Source of the DNA: an uncultured Bacteroidaceae bacterium
Lineage (GTDB): Bacteria; Bacteroidota; Bacteroidia; Bacteroidales; Bacteroidaceae
DNA length: 64,000 nucleotides
Assembly (NCBI GenBank): GCA_904502235.1
Contig: CAJGDP010000008.1
Span: 1 to 64,000 of the forward strand
Direction: 5' to 3'
The position numbers and the translations under genes are program-made. The notes beneath the pieces are model-generated. The model was not told the origin of the DNA and searched no databases. It saw only the letters and a program-made list of their open reading frames with translations. Shown piece by piece: positions 16,312-25,146 of the stretch. How positions within the stretch are numbered: position 1 is the first letter of the stretch; each line of letters begins with the position of its first letter.

Positions 16312-16896
16312 TTACAATCTGTCAACGCTTCTTTTGATTCTCTTGAAACGGTTTATGAGTTCGGTGTAGTCGGTAGAACGGCAGGAATCAAAGTTCTCCC
16401 AAATGAGTTCTTCCAGAATAACACCGCCAAAGCCGTAGTTTGTAAGGCGTTTAAGGTTTGCTTCATCTATGTTGCCGAAAGCCCATGTATTCCTGTTTAT
16501 CACCTTCTTGCCAATCTCGTTTAGTTCTGCACTCTGATAGAAAGTTCTGCCAAGAGGACCGAAACATACTATATCATAGGTTTTACGGAGTTCCTTAAGA
16601 AGTGTAAGATTATTGGCGTAACCCACGAGCTTGCCTTTTTCGTTACCCATAGGAGGGTTGGAACCAAGAGGGAACAATGTTCCGGCAAGCTTATATTCCT
16701 TCATGAGCCTGCCGTTGCAAGAGTATATGCGTTTATGATATTTCTTAGGAATAAGGTTCAACAATCTTTCGATGAACTGAGGATGTGGATATTCCTTATA
16801 CAGGAACAGATAATCAAGCCCCTCGTCAAACAGGCGAGTGATTATCTTGTCTTCCTCAACGAAGAATGTCGGTTTTGTGGCAATAGCCAGTTTCAT
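16312..16896 (-). CDS. thiamine phosphate synthase/TenI-like protein
   Basis: A 194-residue TIM-barrel-like protein of the TMP-synthase/TenI superfamily as annotated in Bacteroidales. Segments such as YLFLYKEYPHPQFIERLLNLIP, YDIVCFGPLGRTFYQS and YGFGGVILEELIW follow the fold, but the pyrophosphate-binding residues of true ThiE (KExx, TTxxK) are not evident. No other thiamine gene or TPP riboswitch is nearby, so a true ThiE role is doubtful. Confidence 0.6.
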   Translation of the reverse strand: MKLAIATKPTFFVEEDKIITRLFDEGLDYLFLYKEYPHPQFIERLLNLIPKKYHKRIYSCNGRLMKEYKLAGTLFPLGSNPPMGNEKGKLVGYANNLTLLKELRKTYDIVCFGPLGRTFYQSAELNEIGKKVINRNTWAFGNIDEANLKRLTNYGFGGVILEELIWENFDSCRSTDYTELINRFKRIKRSVDRL

Positions 16897-16914
16897 ATTT
16901 ACAAAAATTAATGA

Positions 16915-16930
16915 ACGAATTCAAATTCGT
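16915..16930. promoter_or_regulatory. palindrome over the start of the ThiE-like transcript
   Basis: ACGAATT (16915-16921) and AATTCGT (16924-16930) are exact inverses with a 2-base centre, placed just downstream of the -7 element. A possible operator. Confidence 0.4.
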
Positions 16931-16933
16931 CTG

Positions 16934-16941
16934 CAAAATTA
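16934..16941 (-). promoter_or_regulatory. -7 promoter element of the ThiE-like gene
   Basis: Minus strand reads TAATTTTG, 37 bases before the ATG. Confidence 0.5.
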
Positions 16942-16987
16942 ATATTTTTTATAATAACGGCATCGAATAACATTGATAATTATTCGT

Positions 16988-17011
16988 TGTTCACAAAAAA
17001 AACAGTGAACA
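16988..17011 (-). terminator. weak hairpin after aguB
   Basis: TGTTCAC/GTGAACA with the T run inside the loop rather than after the stem, so only a weak terminator candidate. Confidence 0.35.
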
Positions 17012-17018
17012 CCACGCA

Positions 17019-17915
17019 TTATTCCTCGTCGAGATAACGCTTTGCAAGCGCACCAAACTCCTCTATGCGACGGTCGCGCAGGAATGGCCACCATTGGCGC
17101 ACTGTCTCGCTGCGTTTCAGGCTGATTTCAAAAACCTCGCATTGTTCCTGTTCGCCTAAATGTGCAATAAACTCGCCTTGCGGACCTGCAATAAAGCTGT
17201 GTCCCCAGAACTGAATACCGTTTGTCATTCCCGATGGGTCGGGTTCATGACCGCAACGGTTTACTGCAATAACCGGCAAGCCGTTGGCAACGGCATGTCC
17301 GCGCTGCACAGTCTGCCATGCACCGAGCTGACGCTCCTTTTCCTCGGCAGTGTCACTGCTTTCCCATCCGATGGCAGTGGGGTAGATAAGTATATCTGCT
17401 CCACGCAAAGCCATAAGACGTGCTCCTTCGGGATACCACTGGTCCCAACAAACCTGAACACCTAATGTTCCAAGCGATGTCTTGATGGGGCGGAAGCCCA
17501 AATCACCCGGTGTGAAATAGAATTTCTCGTAATATGCAGGGTCGTCGGGGATATGCATCTTGCGATATTTGCCCGCCATGCTTCCGTCGCTGTCGAAGAC
17601 AACCGCCGTGTTGTGATAAAGACCTTTCGCACGTGCCTCAAAGAGTGATGTTACAAGCACCACCTTGCATTCTGCGGCAATTTTTCCGTAGAAATCGGTT
17701 GAAGGACCGGGTATAGGCTCGGCATAAGAGAAGTTTTCTGTGGATTCAATCTGGCAGAAATAGGGTGAATTGTGAAGTTCCTGAAGAACCACAAGCTGTG
17801 CACCCTTTGCAGCCACCTCGCGGATACAATCGGCAAGTTTCTGCTTGTTCTGCTCTATATCAGTACCAATACTCTGCTGTATGATACCGACTTTTATAGT
17901 ATCAATTCTTTTCAT
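17019..17915 (-). CDS. aguB: N-carbamoylputrescine amidohydrolase
   Basis: A 298-residue nitrilase-superfamily enzyme that hydrolyses N-carbamoylputrescine to putrescine, CO2 and ammonia. The catalytic triad is visible: Glu 46 (LQELHN), Lys 119 (KYRKMHIPDD), Cys 156 (GVQVCWDQWYPEGAR). The ATG at 17915 comes one base after the stop of aguA, so translation is coupled; an upstream in-frame start at 17969 would lie inside aguA. Together with aguA it completes agmatine to putrescine. Confidence 0.95.
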   Translation of the reverse strand: MKRIDTIKVGIIQQSIGTDIEQNKQKLADCIREVAAKGAQLVVLQELHNSPYFCQIESTENFSYAEPIPGPSTDFYGKIAAECKVVLVTSLFEARAKGLYHNTAVVFDSDGSMAGKYRKMHIPDDPAYYEKFYFTPGDLGFRPIKTSLGTLGVQVCWDQWYPEGARLMALRGADILIYPTAIGWESSDTAEEKERQLGAWQTVQRGHAVANGLPVIAVNRCGHEPDPSGMTNGIQFWGHSFIAGPQGEFIAHLGEQEQCEVFEISLKRSETVRQWWPFLRDRRIEEFGALAKRYLDEE

Positions 17916-17916
17916 A

Positions 17917-18969
17917 TCAATATCTGTCGTTTCTTGGATATTGCATTGTAACGCAATGCAATGAACCATGTTGCTTAATCAATGCTCTGCAATCTATTCC
18001 CACAATCTCATAACCGGGAAATGCCTTTGACAGGATTTCTGCCGCAAGGTTATCGTTTTTGGGCTGGGCGTATGTGGGATAAAGTATAGCGTTGTTCATT
18101 ATAAGGAAATTCGCGTATGTTGCAGGCAGACGCTCTCCGTCTTCATCATGTATAGGTGCCGGAGAGGGGAGTGCCAGCATGCGATAAGGCTTGCCGTCGG
18201 CTGTACGCAGATTCTTTATCTGTTCTTCCATGGCGTTGAGGTCGGCAAACTGCTCGTCGTTCTTATCCTGACACTGCATATATACAATGGTATCATTGGG
18301 AGCAAGACGCGCAACGGTATCCACGTGTCCGTCGGTGTCATCACCAATGAGATTGCCGTAGTCGAGCCATAACACGCGCTCTACATGTAACATATTCTTA
18401 AGAGCACGCTCTATATCCTCGCGCTCCATAGGCTGGTTGCGATGAGGTGCTAAAAGGCATTGGCTTGTGGTAAGTAACGTACCTTTACCGTCGCTCTCAA
18501 TGGAGCCACCTTCGAGAACGAAGCTTGTGCAGTCCTCGTATTCGCCTTTTACAATGCCTGCATCGTACAGTTTGCCGTTGATAGCATTGTCGAGCGATGC
18601 CTCGAACTTGCGTCCCCATCCGTTGAAACAGAAATCCACATAGTGGGGTACGTTGTCACCGAGCAGTGTTATGAAGGCGTGGTCGCGTGCCCAAGTATCG
18701 TTTGTCTCACACTCAAAGAGTGTTATATTGGAGAGGTTTGCACCTTTGTCCGAAAGCATTGTACGCACCTTGTTGATATCTGGCGCAACAATAAGCAGAT
18801 GCTCGCGTGCGCTGATAGCCTTTGCAAGCTCTGTGAAACATGCTTCAACCTCGGGCAACATATAGTTCCAGTCGGTACCTTCGTGAGGCCATGTGAGCTG
18901 AACCATCTGCTGCTTATGCCATTCTGCAGGCATGAAGAGGCTGTTCTTTCTAAAATCTGCGATTCCCAT
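17917..18969 (-). CDS. aguA: agmatine deiminase
   Basis: A 350-residue enzyme of the guanidino-modifying superfamily converting agmatine to N-carbamoylputrescine and ammonia. Typical segments are MPAEWHKQQMVQLTWPHEGT, FVLEGGSIESDGKGTLLTT, DYGNLIGDDTDGHVDTVARL and the catalytic Cys 339 in GSLHCVTMQYPR. The ATG overlaps the stop of the upstream DUF2148 gene by one base (TAATG). Confidence 0.95.
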   Translation of the reverse strand: MGIADFRKNSLFMPAEWHKQQMVQLTWPHEGTDWNYMLPEVEACFTELAKAISAREHLLIVAPDINKVRTMLSDKGANLSNITLFECETNDTWARDHAFITLLGDNVPHYVDFCFNGWGRKFEASLDNAINGKLYDAGIVKGEYEDCTSFVLEGGSIESDGKGTLLTTSQCLLAPHRNQPMEREDIERALKNMLHVERVLWLDYGNLIGDDTDGHVDTVARLAPNDTIVYMQCQDKNDEQFADLNAMEEQIKNLRTADGKPYRMLALPSPAPIHDEDGERLPATYANFLIMNNAILYPTYAQPKNDNLAAEILSKAFPGYEIVGIDCRALIKQHGSLHCVTMQYPRNDRY

Positions 18970-19502
18970 TACTGTACTTTACGTTTACGGTCGAAGAAAG
19001 GATTCTTTGAACTTGCACTCACAGGAATACCTATGATATATTTGCAACCGGGCATCAGATTAAGTTTGCCTGCCGCATAACCCACTGAATACATCACGCG
19101 TGTATCGAGACGCAAATCTGCCGCTGTGGCACATGCCGAACCAACCGCAATACCCACATCAATGGTATTCATTGCACAAGGCACTCCCTCGGGGCGTTCG
19201 CCACAAGTGGCACAACCGCAATATGCACAGTTGAGCATCATAGGCTCTTCGCGTGTGCCTATAAGCACAACAGCTTCTGCCGACATAAGGTTATCTGCGT
19301 CGCGCATAAGACCGCCACGTCCCATATTCTCGCCAATTTCATGCAATGCCTTGCTCAACTCCACAACATCCTCATCGGTCAACAAAGAAATTTCGATAAG
19401 GTCAACACCTTTAGCCTTTGGAGCAGTGCGGGCAGCTGTCATCATCTGCTTTGCACACTCGATAACATGCTCATGGCGAGCATCTCTTTCATTATATATC
19501 AT
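18969..19502 (-). CDS. DUF2148 ferredoxin-like protein
   Basis: A 177-residue protein with the Cys-rich core NCAYCGCATCGERPEGVPC typical of DUF2148, plausibly holding an iron-sulfur cluster. Function is unknown in this family. The gene leads the aguA-aguB operon with a one-base TAATG overlap, which suggests a link with agmatine use or simply shared expression. AVGSACATAADLRLDTR and GIPVSASSKNPFFDR are other conserved stretches. Confidence 0.75.
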   Translation of the reverse strand: MIYNERDARHEHVIECAKQMMTAARTAPKAKGVDLIEISLLTDEDVVELSKALHEIGENMGRGGLMRDADNLMSAEAVVLIGTREEPMMLNCAYCGCATCGERPEGVPCAMNTIDVGIAVGSACATAADLRLDTRVMYSVGYAAGKLNLMPGCKYIIGIPVSASSKNPFFDRKRKVQ

Positions 19503-19524
19503 AATCCTAAAAATTTACTTTCTG

Positions 19525-19532
19525 CGAAGATA
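19525..19532 (-). promoter_or_regulatory. -7 promoter element of the DUF2148-aguA-aguB operon
   Basis: Minus strand reads TATCTTCG, 22 bases before the ATG. Confidence 0.55.
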
Positions 19533-19576
19533 CATATTATTTTATAATGGAGCATAGTTAAATGCATTTATTTTTC

Positions 19577-19607
19577 TTTGAAAAATTGATAAACATTTAT
19601 ACTTTTG
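19577..19607 (+). promoter_or_regulatory. promoter of the M16 protease gene
   Basis: TTTG (19577-19580), 19 bases, TACTTTTG (19600-19607). The expected start is followed at once by a small hairpin, TTGTGC/GCACAA (19615-19633), in an ~80-base leader. Confidence 0.7.
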
Positions 19608-19692
19608 CGATGTGTTGTGCCACTGTCGCACAATGCTTTTATTTTAAATATGGGAACAACATAAATTAAAAACAACCTATAATTTTAAAAAT

Positions 19693-22485
19693 ATGAAGAG
19701 ATTTTTTCTGACATTAGCGGTATCATTGGTTACCCTGATGACATTCGGACAGACACAGCTTCCTGTTGACGCGAATGTAAGAATCGGAAAGCTCGAGAAC
19801 GGGCTTACCTATTACATCCGCCACAACGCGAAGCCTGCCCAACGCGCCGAGTTCTATTTGGCGACAAATGTTGGTGCATACCAGGAAGAGGACGACCAGG
19901 ACGGTCTTGCACACTTCCTTGAACACATGTGTTTCAATGGTACAAAGAACTTCCCCGACAAGAAGTTGCTTGAGTACCTGCAGAGTATCGGAGCGAACTT
20001 CGGACGCAACATCAATGCTTCAACCGGATTCGAACAGACACAGTACATGCTCAACAACATCCCCATTATCCGCGAGGGTATAATTGACTCATGCCTGCTG
20101 GTGTTGCACGACTATGCACATTATGTAACATGCGACCCCAAGGAGATTGATGCCGAGCGTGGAGTAATCATCGAAGAACGTCGTTCACACAACGACGCGA
20201 ACTGGAGAATGTTCGAGCGTTCATTGCCTTACTATTTCGGCGACACACACCTTTCACGCCGCACTCTTATAGGCACCGAGGAGCAGTTGAGAACATTCAA
20301 GCCCGAAAGACTTGTCGACTTCTACCGCAAATGGTATCACCCCGACATGCAGGCAGTCATAGTTATTGGCGATATTGATGTTGATGCAATGGAGCAGAAA
20401 ATCAAGAACACCTTCGGTTCAATTCCTGCACCTGCAACACCTACAGTAAAGCCTATTACTGCAATTCCCGGAAACACAGAACCGATTGTAGGAATCCTCA
20501 CAGACCCCGAAGCATCTTCTTCGTCAATAGAGTTGATATGGAAGGGCGAATCAATGCCTAAGGAGTTTGCATCTACAGACGTTGCTTTCACATTAGATAT
20601 TGTAAAGAGCATTATATCAATAGTTTTTGACGAGCGCGTGGATGCCATCACAGCATCGGCAAACGCACCTTTTATAAATGGCAACTTGTATATAGGCGAA
20701 CTCTGCGAAGGTTGTGAAGCGGTACAGTCGAGCGTTACATTCCGCGACGGAGAATACAAGAATTCATTAAAAGCATTCTATACAGAAATTGAAAAGATGC
20801 GCCGTTATGGAATCACCGAAGGTGAACTAGAACGTGCCAAGACAAAACTTGTAAGCCGTGCCGAGAAAGCTGTAGAGGCTGCTTCGAGCCGTAACAACAG
20901 CGAATTCGTATGGCCTATGCTCATGCATTTCTACAAGAATGAGTATCTGCTTGAGCCACAGATGGATCTTCAGCTTACACAGGCAGTATGCGCACAGCTT
21001 CCGGCAGCAGTATTCCAGCAGATTCTTTCACAGGCAATAACAGAGGAAAACTTCGTAATGCTGTATAAAGCTCCACAGCGCGAAGGTGTTGCCCATCCGA
21101 CTGAGGCGGATTTGCTTGCCGTTATAAACGAGGTAAAGAACAGCGAGATTGAAGCACCTGTAGAGGAGAGCATCAATGAACCTTTGCTCGATGCATCTGC
21201 AATAAAAGCCGGAAAGGTTAAAAAGGAGAGCACCGGTGCATACAACTCAACTGTATGGACTCTGAGCAATGGTGTAAAGGTTGTATATCTGCCAACCACA
21301 CACAAGAACGATGAGGTTTGCATTACACTCGACATGAAGGGCGGACGCTCACTTATCGAGACAGCAGAACTCCCATCCTTCGAAGACAACGTCTGGACTT
21401 TGTACAACAGCAACCGCGGATTGTCAAAGTTCTCGGGCGTACAGCTCAAGAAAATGCTTGCAGGCAAAATGGTAAGTTGCTCACTCGGATTCAGCGCAAC
21501 ACGCCATGGAATAAAGATTACATCAACTCCAAAGGACATCGAGACAGCAATGCAGTTGCTTTATCTCAATATCACAGAGCCACGTTACTGCGACGATGAA
21601 TACCAGATTGGATTGAGCCAACTGAAATCGTTGCTTCCTAACCTTGAGCAGCAGCCTATGCTGAAACTCCAGAGACGCATAAACGAGGTTCTCTACAACA
21701 GCGAGCGCCGTTTTGCAATAAGCAGCGACATTGTTGAGAAAGCAAACATCGAAAGCGTAAAGAACGCATGCGACAGACTGTTCGGCAATGTTGCAGGTGC
21801 AACACTTTATGTAGTAGGTAACATCGACAAGGAGACCATCAAGCCACTTGTTGAAAAATACGTAGCATCTCTCCCAGGTGGAAAGAAGGGTAAGAAAGTC
21901 ATCGACCACAACGAATACATTGTGAAAGGAAAGATTCTCGACGATTTCCGCGTGGAGATGGAGACTCCCAAAGCAACTGTACTTCAGGTCTATTCAGCCG
22001 ACATGCCTTACAGTGTTGCCGACGAGGTATTGCTTGACGCTGCAGTAGGTTACCTTGAAATGGTATTTACCGAGACTTTGAGAGAGGGTGAAGGCGGTAC
22101 ATACGGTGCCGGCGTTGCAAGCATGCTTACACGCGAGCCAAAACCAAAAGCAATGTTGCAGGTGGTGTTCGAGACCAACCCCGAAAGTGCAGAAAAGCTC
22201 AGCCAGCTTGCCGTAGATGGTGTAAACAAAGCTATTGCCGAAGGCGTTCCTGCCGAGAAGGTTGAAATGATTGTAAGCAACCTCAAAAAGAACATTCCAC
22301 AAGAGAGAATAAGCAACAGCTATTGGATGGAGTGCCTGAGCGATTACAACGATTACAACGAGAACTACGACCAGGAGTATGAAGAAGCAGTAAACAGCAT
22401 TACATCAGATGCAATTGTAAATACTCTGAAGAAACTTGTTGAACAGGAGAACTTCATTCAGATAATAATGTCTCCCGTGAAATAA
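19693..22485 (+). CDS. M16 family (insulinase/pitrilysin-like) metallopeptidase
   Basis: A 930-residue zinc peptidase with a signal peptide (first ~20 residues, ending TFGQ), so exported to the periplasm or envelope. The inverted zinc motif HFLEH is at 74-78 with the third ligand in the ERGVIIEERR stretch about residues 155-164. Two M16 halves are fused: the active N-terminal half and an inactive-type C-terminal half, as in the pitrilysin group. Likely degrades peptides; substrate not known. It stands alone with its own promoter and terminator. Confidence 0.9.
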   Translation: MKRFFLTLAVSLVTLMTFGQTQLPVDANVRIGKLENGLTYYIRHNAKPAQRAEFYLATNVGAYQEEDDQDGLAHFLEHMCFNGTKNFPDKKLLEYLQSIGANFGRNINASTGFEQTQYMLNNIPIIREGIIDSCLLVLHDYAHYVTCDPKEIDAERGVIIEERRSHNDANWRMFERSLPYYFGDTHLSRRTLIGTEEQLRTFKPERLVDFYRKWYHPDMQAVIVIGDIDVDAMEQKIKNTFGSIPAPATPTVKPITAIPGNTEPIVGILTDPEASSSSIELIWKGESMPKEFASTDVAFTLDIVKSIISIVFDERVDAITASANAPFINGNLYIGELCEGCEAVQSSVTFRDGEYKNSLKAFYTEIEKMRRYGITEGELERAKTKLVSRAEKAVEAASSRNNSEFVWPMLMHFYKNEYLLEPQMDLQLTQAVCAQLPAAVFQQILSQAITEENFVMLYKAPQREGVAHPTEADLLAVINEVKNSEIEAPVEESINEPLLDASAIKAGKVKKESTGAYNSTVWTLSNGVKVVYLPTTHKNDEVCITLDMKGGRSLIETAELPSFEDNVWTLYNSNRGLSKFSGVQLKKMLAGKMVSCSLGFSATRHGIKITSTPKDIETAMQLLYLNITEPRYCDDEYQIGLSQLKSLLPNLEQQPMLKLQRRINEVLYNSERRFAISSDIVEKANIESVKNACDRLFGNVAGATLYVVGNIDKETIKPLVEKYVASLPGGKKGKKVIDHNEYIVKGKILDDFRVEMETPKATVLQVYSADMPYSVADEVLLDAAVGYLEMVFTETLREGEGGTYGAGVASMLTREPKPKAMLQVVFETNPESAEKLSQLAVDGVNKAIAEGVPAEKVEMIVSNLKKNIPQERISNSYWMECLSDYNDYNENYDQEYEEAVNSITSDAIVNTLKKLVEQENFIQIIMSPVK

Positions 22486-22506
22486 GATAGTTTATCATTA
22501 AATGAC

Positions 22507-22540
22507 ACGCGCCTTGAGCTTGAACTCAAGGCGCGTTGTT
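22507..22540. terminator. terminator between the M16 and thioredoxin-like genes
   Basis: ACGCGCCTTGAG (22507-22518) pairs with CTCAAGGCGCGT (22525-22536) around a 6-base loop; T-rich bases follow on the plus strand. Confidence 0.8.
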
Positions 22541-22542
22541 TG

Positions 22543-23079
22543 TTATTCGGCAAGCATACTGTCGATACGTTCCACAAGCGAGGCGAATTCATCTTCCTTA
22601 TACAAGCGTGTGAGCATCACAATTCTGCCATCGCGGTCGATAAGGATGTTGCGTGTGATTCCGGAATTGCGCAAGGCATAACTTGCAAAGACATCTGCAT
22701 TCACATCCATGGCAATGGGATAGGTTGTTCCAACCTTTTTTACGAAAGCCTCAATCTCCTCCTTTGTTTCCTCACGGTCAATGCCCACAAGCACAAAATC
22801 CTTGTTATCCTTATGGCGCAACCAGATATCGCGCTCAATAAAAGGCATCTCCTTTCGGCAAACTCCGCACCATCCGGCAGTGAACTGCAACATCACCACC
22901 TTTCCGCGTTGCTCCGAGAGGGTAAAAGTGCTTCCGTCGGTGAGTTCCAAAGTGAAATCAGGAGCCATATCACCAACCTTTACAAGGTATTCGTTTTCAT
23001 AGACCTTATCCTGTGCATAAGCACTGTTCATTACAAAGAACAGGGAAATCAATAATATTGACAAGAATGTTTTCTTCAT
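22543..23079 (-). CDS. thioredoxin-like (TlpA/redoxin) exported protein
   Basis: A 178-residue protein with a signal peptide (MKKTFLSILLISLFFVMNSAYA) and one thioredoxin/AhpC-TSA domain: VGDMAPDFTLELTDG, then the active-site WCGVC (Cys 71 and 74). The family works in the periplasm as a thiol-disulfide reductase, often for c-type cytochrome or peroxide stress. I chose the ATG at 23079 because it gives a clean signal peptide, whereas 23142 adds a second hydrophobic run. Confidence 0.85.
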   Translation of the reverse strand: MKKTFLSILLISLFFVMNSAYAQDKVYENEYLVKVGDMAPDFTLELTDGSTFTLSEQRGKVVMLQFTAGWCGVCRKEMPFIERDIWLRHKDNKDFVLVGIDREETKEEIEAFVKKVGTTYPIAMDVNADVFASYALRNSGITRNILIDRDGRIVMLTRLYKEDEFASLVERIDSMLAE

Positions 23080-23108
23080 ATATTTCGTTTTTTTATGTTT
23101 GACAAACG

Positions 23109-23116
23109 CGAAGATA
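23109..23116 (-). promoter_or_regulatory. -7 promoter element of the thioredoxin-like gene
   Basis: Minus strand reads TATCTTCG, about 30 bases before the ATG. Confidence 0.5.
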
Positions 23117-23193
23117 ATGAAAAATGTGAACGCGAAAAGCATAACAAGATATAAATAGATATAATTTTGTACAAAACAGAAATGATTTTGTTG

Positions 23194-23224
23194 TTCGCAT
23201 CCACATAAATTATTCGTACCTTCG
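23194..23224 (+). promoter_or_regulatory. leaderless-type promoter of the patatin gene
   Basis: TTCG (23194-23197), 19 bases, TACCTTCG (23217-23224); the ATG is at 23229, so the transcript starts at or within about 4 bases of the start codon. Confidence 0.6.
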
Positions 23225-23228
23225 CAAC

Positions 23229-24107
23229 ATGGAAAAGAAAACAGTACATATAACCGACAAGTCGGGACTTATACTTGAGGGAGGAGGAATGCGAGGCGTA
23301 TTCACTAACGGTGTGCTCGACAATTTTATGGACAGGGGAATCAACTTTCCATATATAATAGGCGTAAGCGCAGGTGCATGCAATGCATTGTCCTATCTAT
23401 CCAATCAGCGCGGACGCGGAAAATTCATTAACATCGACCTTTTGAAAGAGAAGAACTACATAGGAATGAAATACCTTCTCACAAAGCGCAATATAATGGA
23501 TTTCGACCTGCTTTTCCATAAACTGCCCGAAGAGATTTATCCATACGATTACGAAGCTCTCGCCAACAATCCCACACAATACGAAGCTGTAACAACAAGT
23601 TGCCGCACAGGAAAGGCATGTTACCTTAGCGAGAAGAACAACCCCAAACGTGTCATCGACATTGTAAAGGCTTCGAGCAGCCTGCCGTTTGTGTGCCCTA
23701 TATCATACGTGGATGGCGAACCCATGCTCGACGGTGGTATTGCCAATTCTATTCCTCTTGAGCGTGCCATATCGCAAGGATATTATAATAATATAGTTGT
23801 TCTTACACGAAACAAAGGATACCGCAAACCAACAAAAGGCACAAAAGTACCCTTTATGTTCTACCGCAAATATCCAAGAGTAAAAGAGGCTATCAGACAA
23901 CGCAACATGATATACAACCGCGAGATTGAACTTGTTGAGAAGCTCGAAGCCGAAGGCATGATAACGGTCATCCGTCCCGAAAGCCCCATTGAAGTAGGGC
24001 GCATGGAACGCGATACAAACAAACTGCTTGCGCTTTACAACGAAGGCTATGAGCTTGCGTCAAAGATAGAATTCAAGAACCACTTGCCGGAAAAACAGAA
24101 TCAATAA
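23229..24107 (+). CDS. patatin-like phospholipase
   Basis: A 292-residue cytoplasmic-type patatin (no signal peptide). The oxyanion loop GGGMRG (18-23), the nucleophile Ser 47 in GVSAG, and the catalytic Asp 168 in DGG are present. Resembles the YjjU/RssA branch of lipid acyl hydrolases; substrate unknown. Its 3' end overlaps the convergent dus gene by 7 bases, so no terminator separates them. Upstream leader is nearly absent. Confidence 0.9.
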   Translation: MEKKTVHITDKSGLILEGGGMRGVFTNGVLDNFMDRGINFPYIIGVSAGACNALSYLSNQRGRGKFINIDLLKEKNYIGMKYLLTKRNIMDFDLLFHKLPEEIYPYDYEALANNPTQYEAVTTSCRTGKACYLSEKNNPKRVIDIVKASSSLPFVCPISYVDGEPMLDGGIANSIPLERAISQGYYNNIVVLTRNKGYRKPTKGTKVPFMFYRKYPRVKEAIRQRNMIYNREIELVEKLEAEGMITVIRPESPIEVGRMERDTNKLLALYNEGYELASKIEFKNHLPEKQNQ

Positions 24108-25030
24108 TTTGCCAAAGACTCGCTTACGGCATGCATATATTTTTCTATTGTTGTAGCCTTGAGTATTGCTTTCTTATCGCGCTTGGGCATGTCGGGCAGA
24201 AGGTACTCCCAATAAGGTTTTAACTTACTGAGGAACTGCGTGTTACCTTGCAGGCGTTGCACCATTACATCATACAGTTTTTCGTGCATTCTACGCACAA
24301 GAGCCGCACGTTCCTTAGCCGTTAATTCAGCTCCGTTTGCATATTCTGCAGCCAATGCCGGATTGGCAAGCAAGCCACGTCCAAGCATTATACCATCAAG
24401 GTTAGGGAACAGTTTTTCGATACGCTGAATATCCTGCAAGGTAAGCAAATCACCGTTATATACAACAGGATGATTGCAAGCCTCATAGAACTCAGCAAAA
24501 GCATCAATATCAACAGGTTTCTTGTACTGTTCAACACCCAATCGGGGATGCATGGTAACATGGCATAACGGTGCATCATTTATAGCCGGCATAAGATCCT
24601 GCCATTCACTTTTGTCCTGCCATCCAAGACGCATTTTAATAGAAAAGAGTAAATCATCGTGCTGTTTTACCTCTTCGAGTAATGCAGAAACCATGTCGGG
24701 ATAGGGTAGAATACCGGCTCCGTGACGTTTGCGCGCCTGCAAAGGGAAAGAGCATCCCATATTTATATCAACACGCTTGTAGCCCTCGTTCTTTATAAGG
24801 GAGAGTAGGGGGCGCATCTCCTCGGGAGTGGCAGCAATCACTTGTGGCACAAGGTTTTCCACAGTGTTATTCTTGTGCTCCACATCGCGTATATCCTTGC
24901 TGCGTATCTCGCCATGCTCATAGCGCAGGAACGGCGTAAAGTAACCGTCAATGCCACCAAAGACCTCACTGTGGACATTACGCCACACAGCCTCGGTAAA
25001 TCCCTGCAAAGGTGCTGAATATATTTTCAT
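24101..25030 (-). CDS. dus: tRNA-dihydrouridine synthase
   Basis: A 309-residue FMN enzyme reducing uridines in the tRNA D-loop. The N-terminus IYSAPLQGFTEAVWRN binds FMN; the catalytic Cys 93 is in INMGCSFP, followed by KRHGAG, and the later MLGRGLLANP is the phosphate-binding part. The ATG at 25030 gives the standard start (MKIYSAPL). Which Dus subtype it is cannot be told. Confidence 0.92.
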   Translation of the reverse strand: MKIYSAPLQGFTEAVWRNVHSEVFGGIDGYFTPFLRYEHGEIRSKDIRDVEHKNNTVENLVPQVIAATPEEMRPLLSLIKNEGYKRVDINMGCSFPLQARKRHGAGILPYPDMVSALLEEVKQHDDLLFSIKMRLGWQDKSEWQDLMPAINDAPLCHVTMHPRLGVEQYKKPVDIDAFAEFYEACNHPVVYNGDLLTLQDIQRIEKLFPNLDGIMLGRGLLANPALAAEYANGAELTAKERAALVRRMHEKLYDVMVQRLQGNTQFLSKLKPYWEYLLPDMPKRDKKAILKATTIEKYMHAVSESLANY

Positions 25031-25056
25031 AAGGATGTTCAATTGCTTATTTATCG

Positions 25057-25064
25057 CGAAGATA
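25057..25064 (-). promoter_or_regulatory. -7 promoter element of dus
   Basis: Minus strand reads TATCTTCG, 26 bases before the ATG. Confidence 0.5.
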
Positions 25065-25146
25065 ATGAATATAAACGAAACAATAAATCATCGCTGTCAT
25101 CAAAAAGACAATAGCGATGATTTATTATATTGGGGCAGTGTAGAGC

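Noticed and set aside
16312..17018. A TPP riboswitch upstream of the ThiE-like gene.
   Set aside because: The leader is about 30-40 bases, too short, and no conserved THI-box bases are seen.
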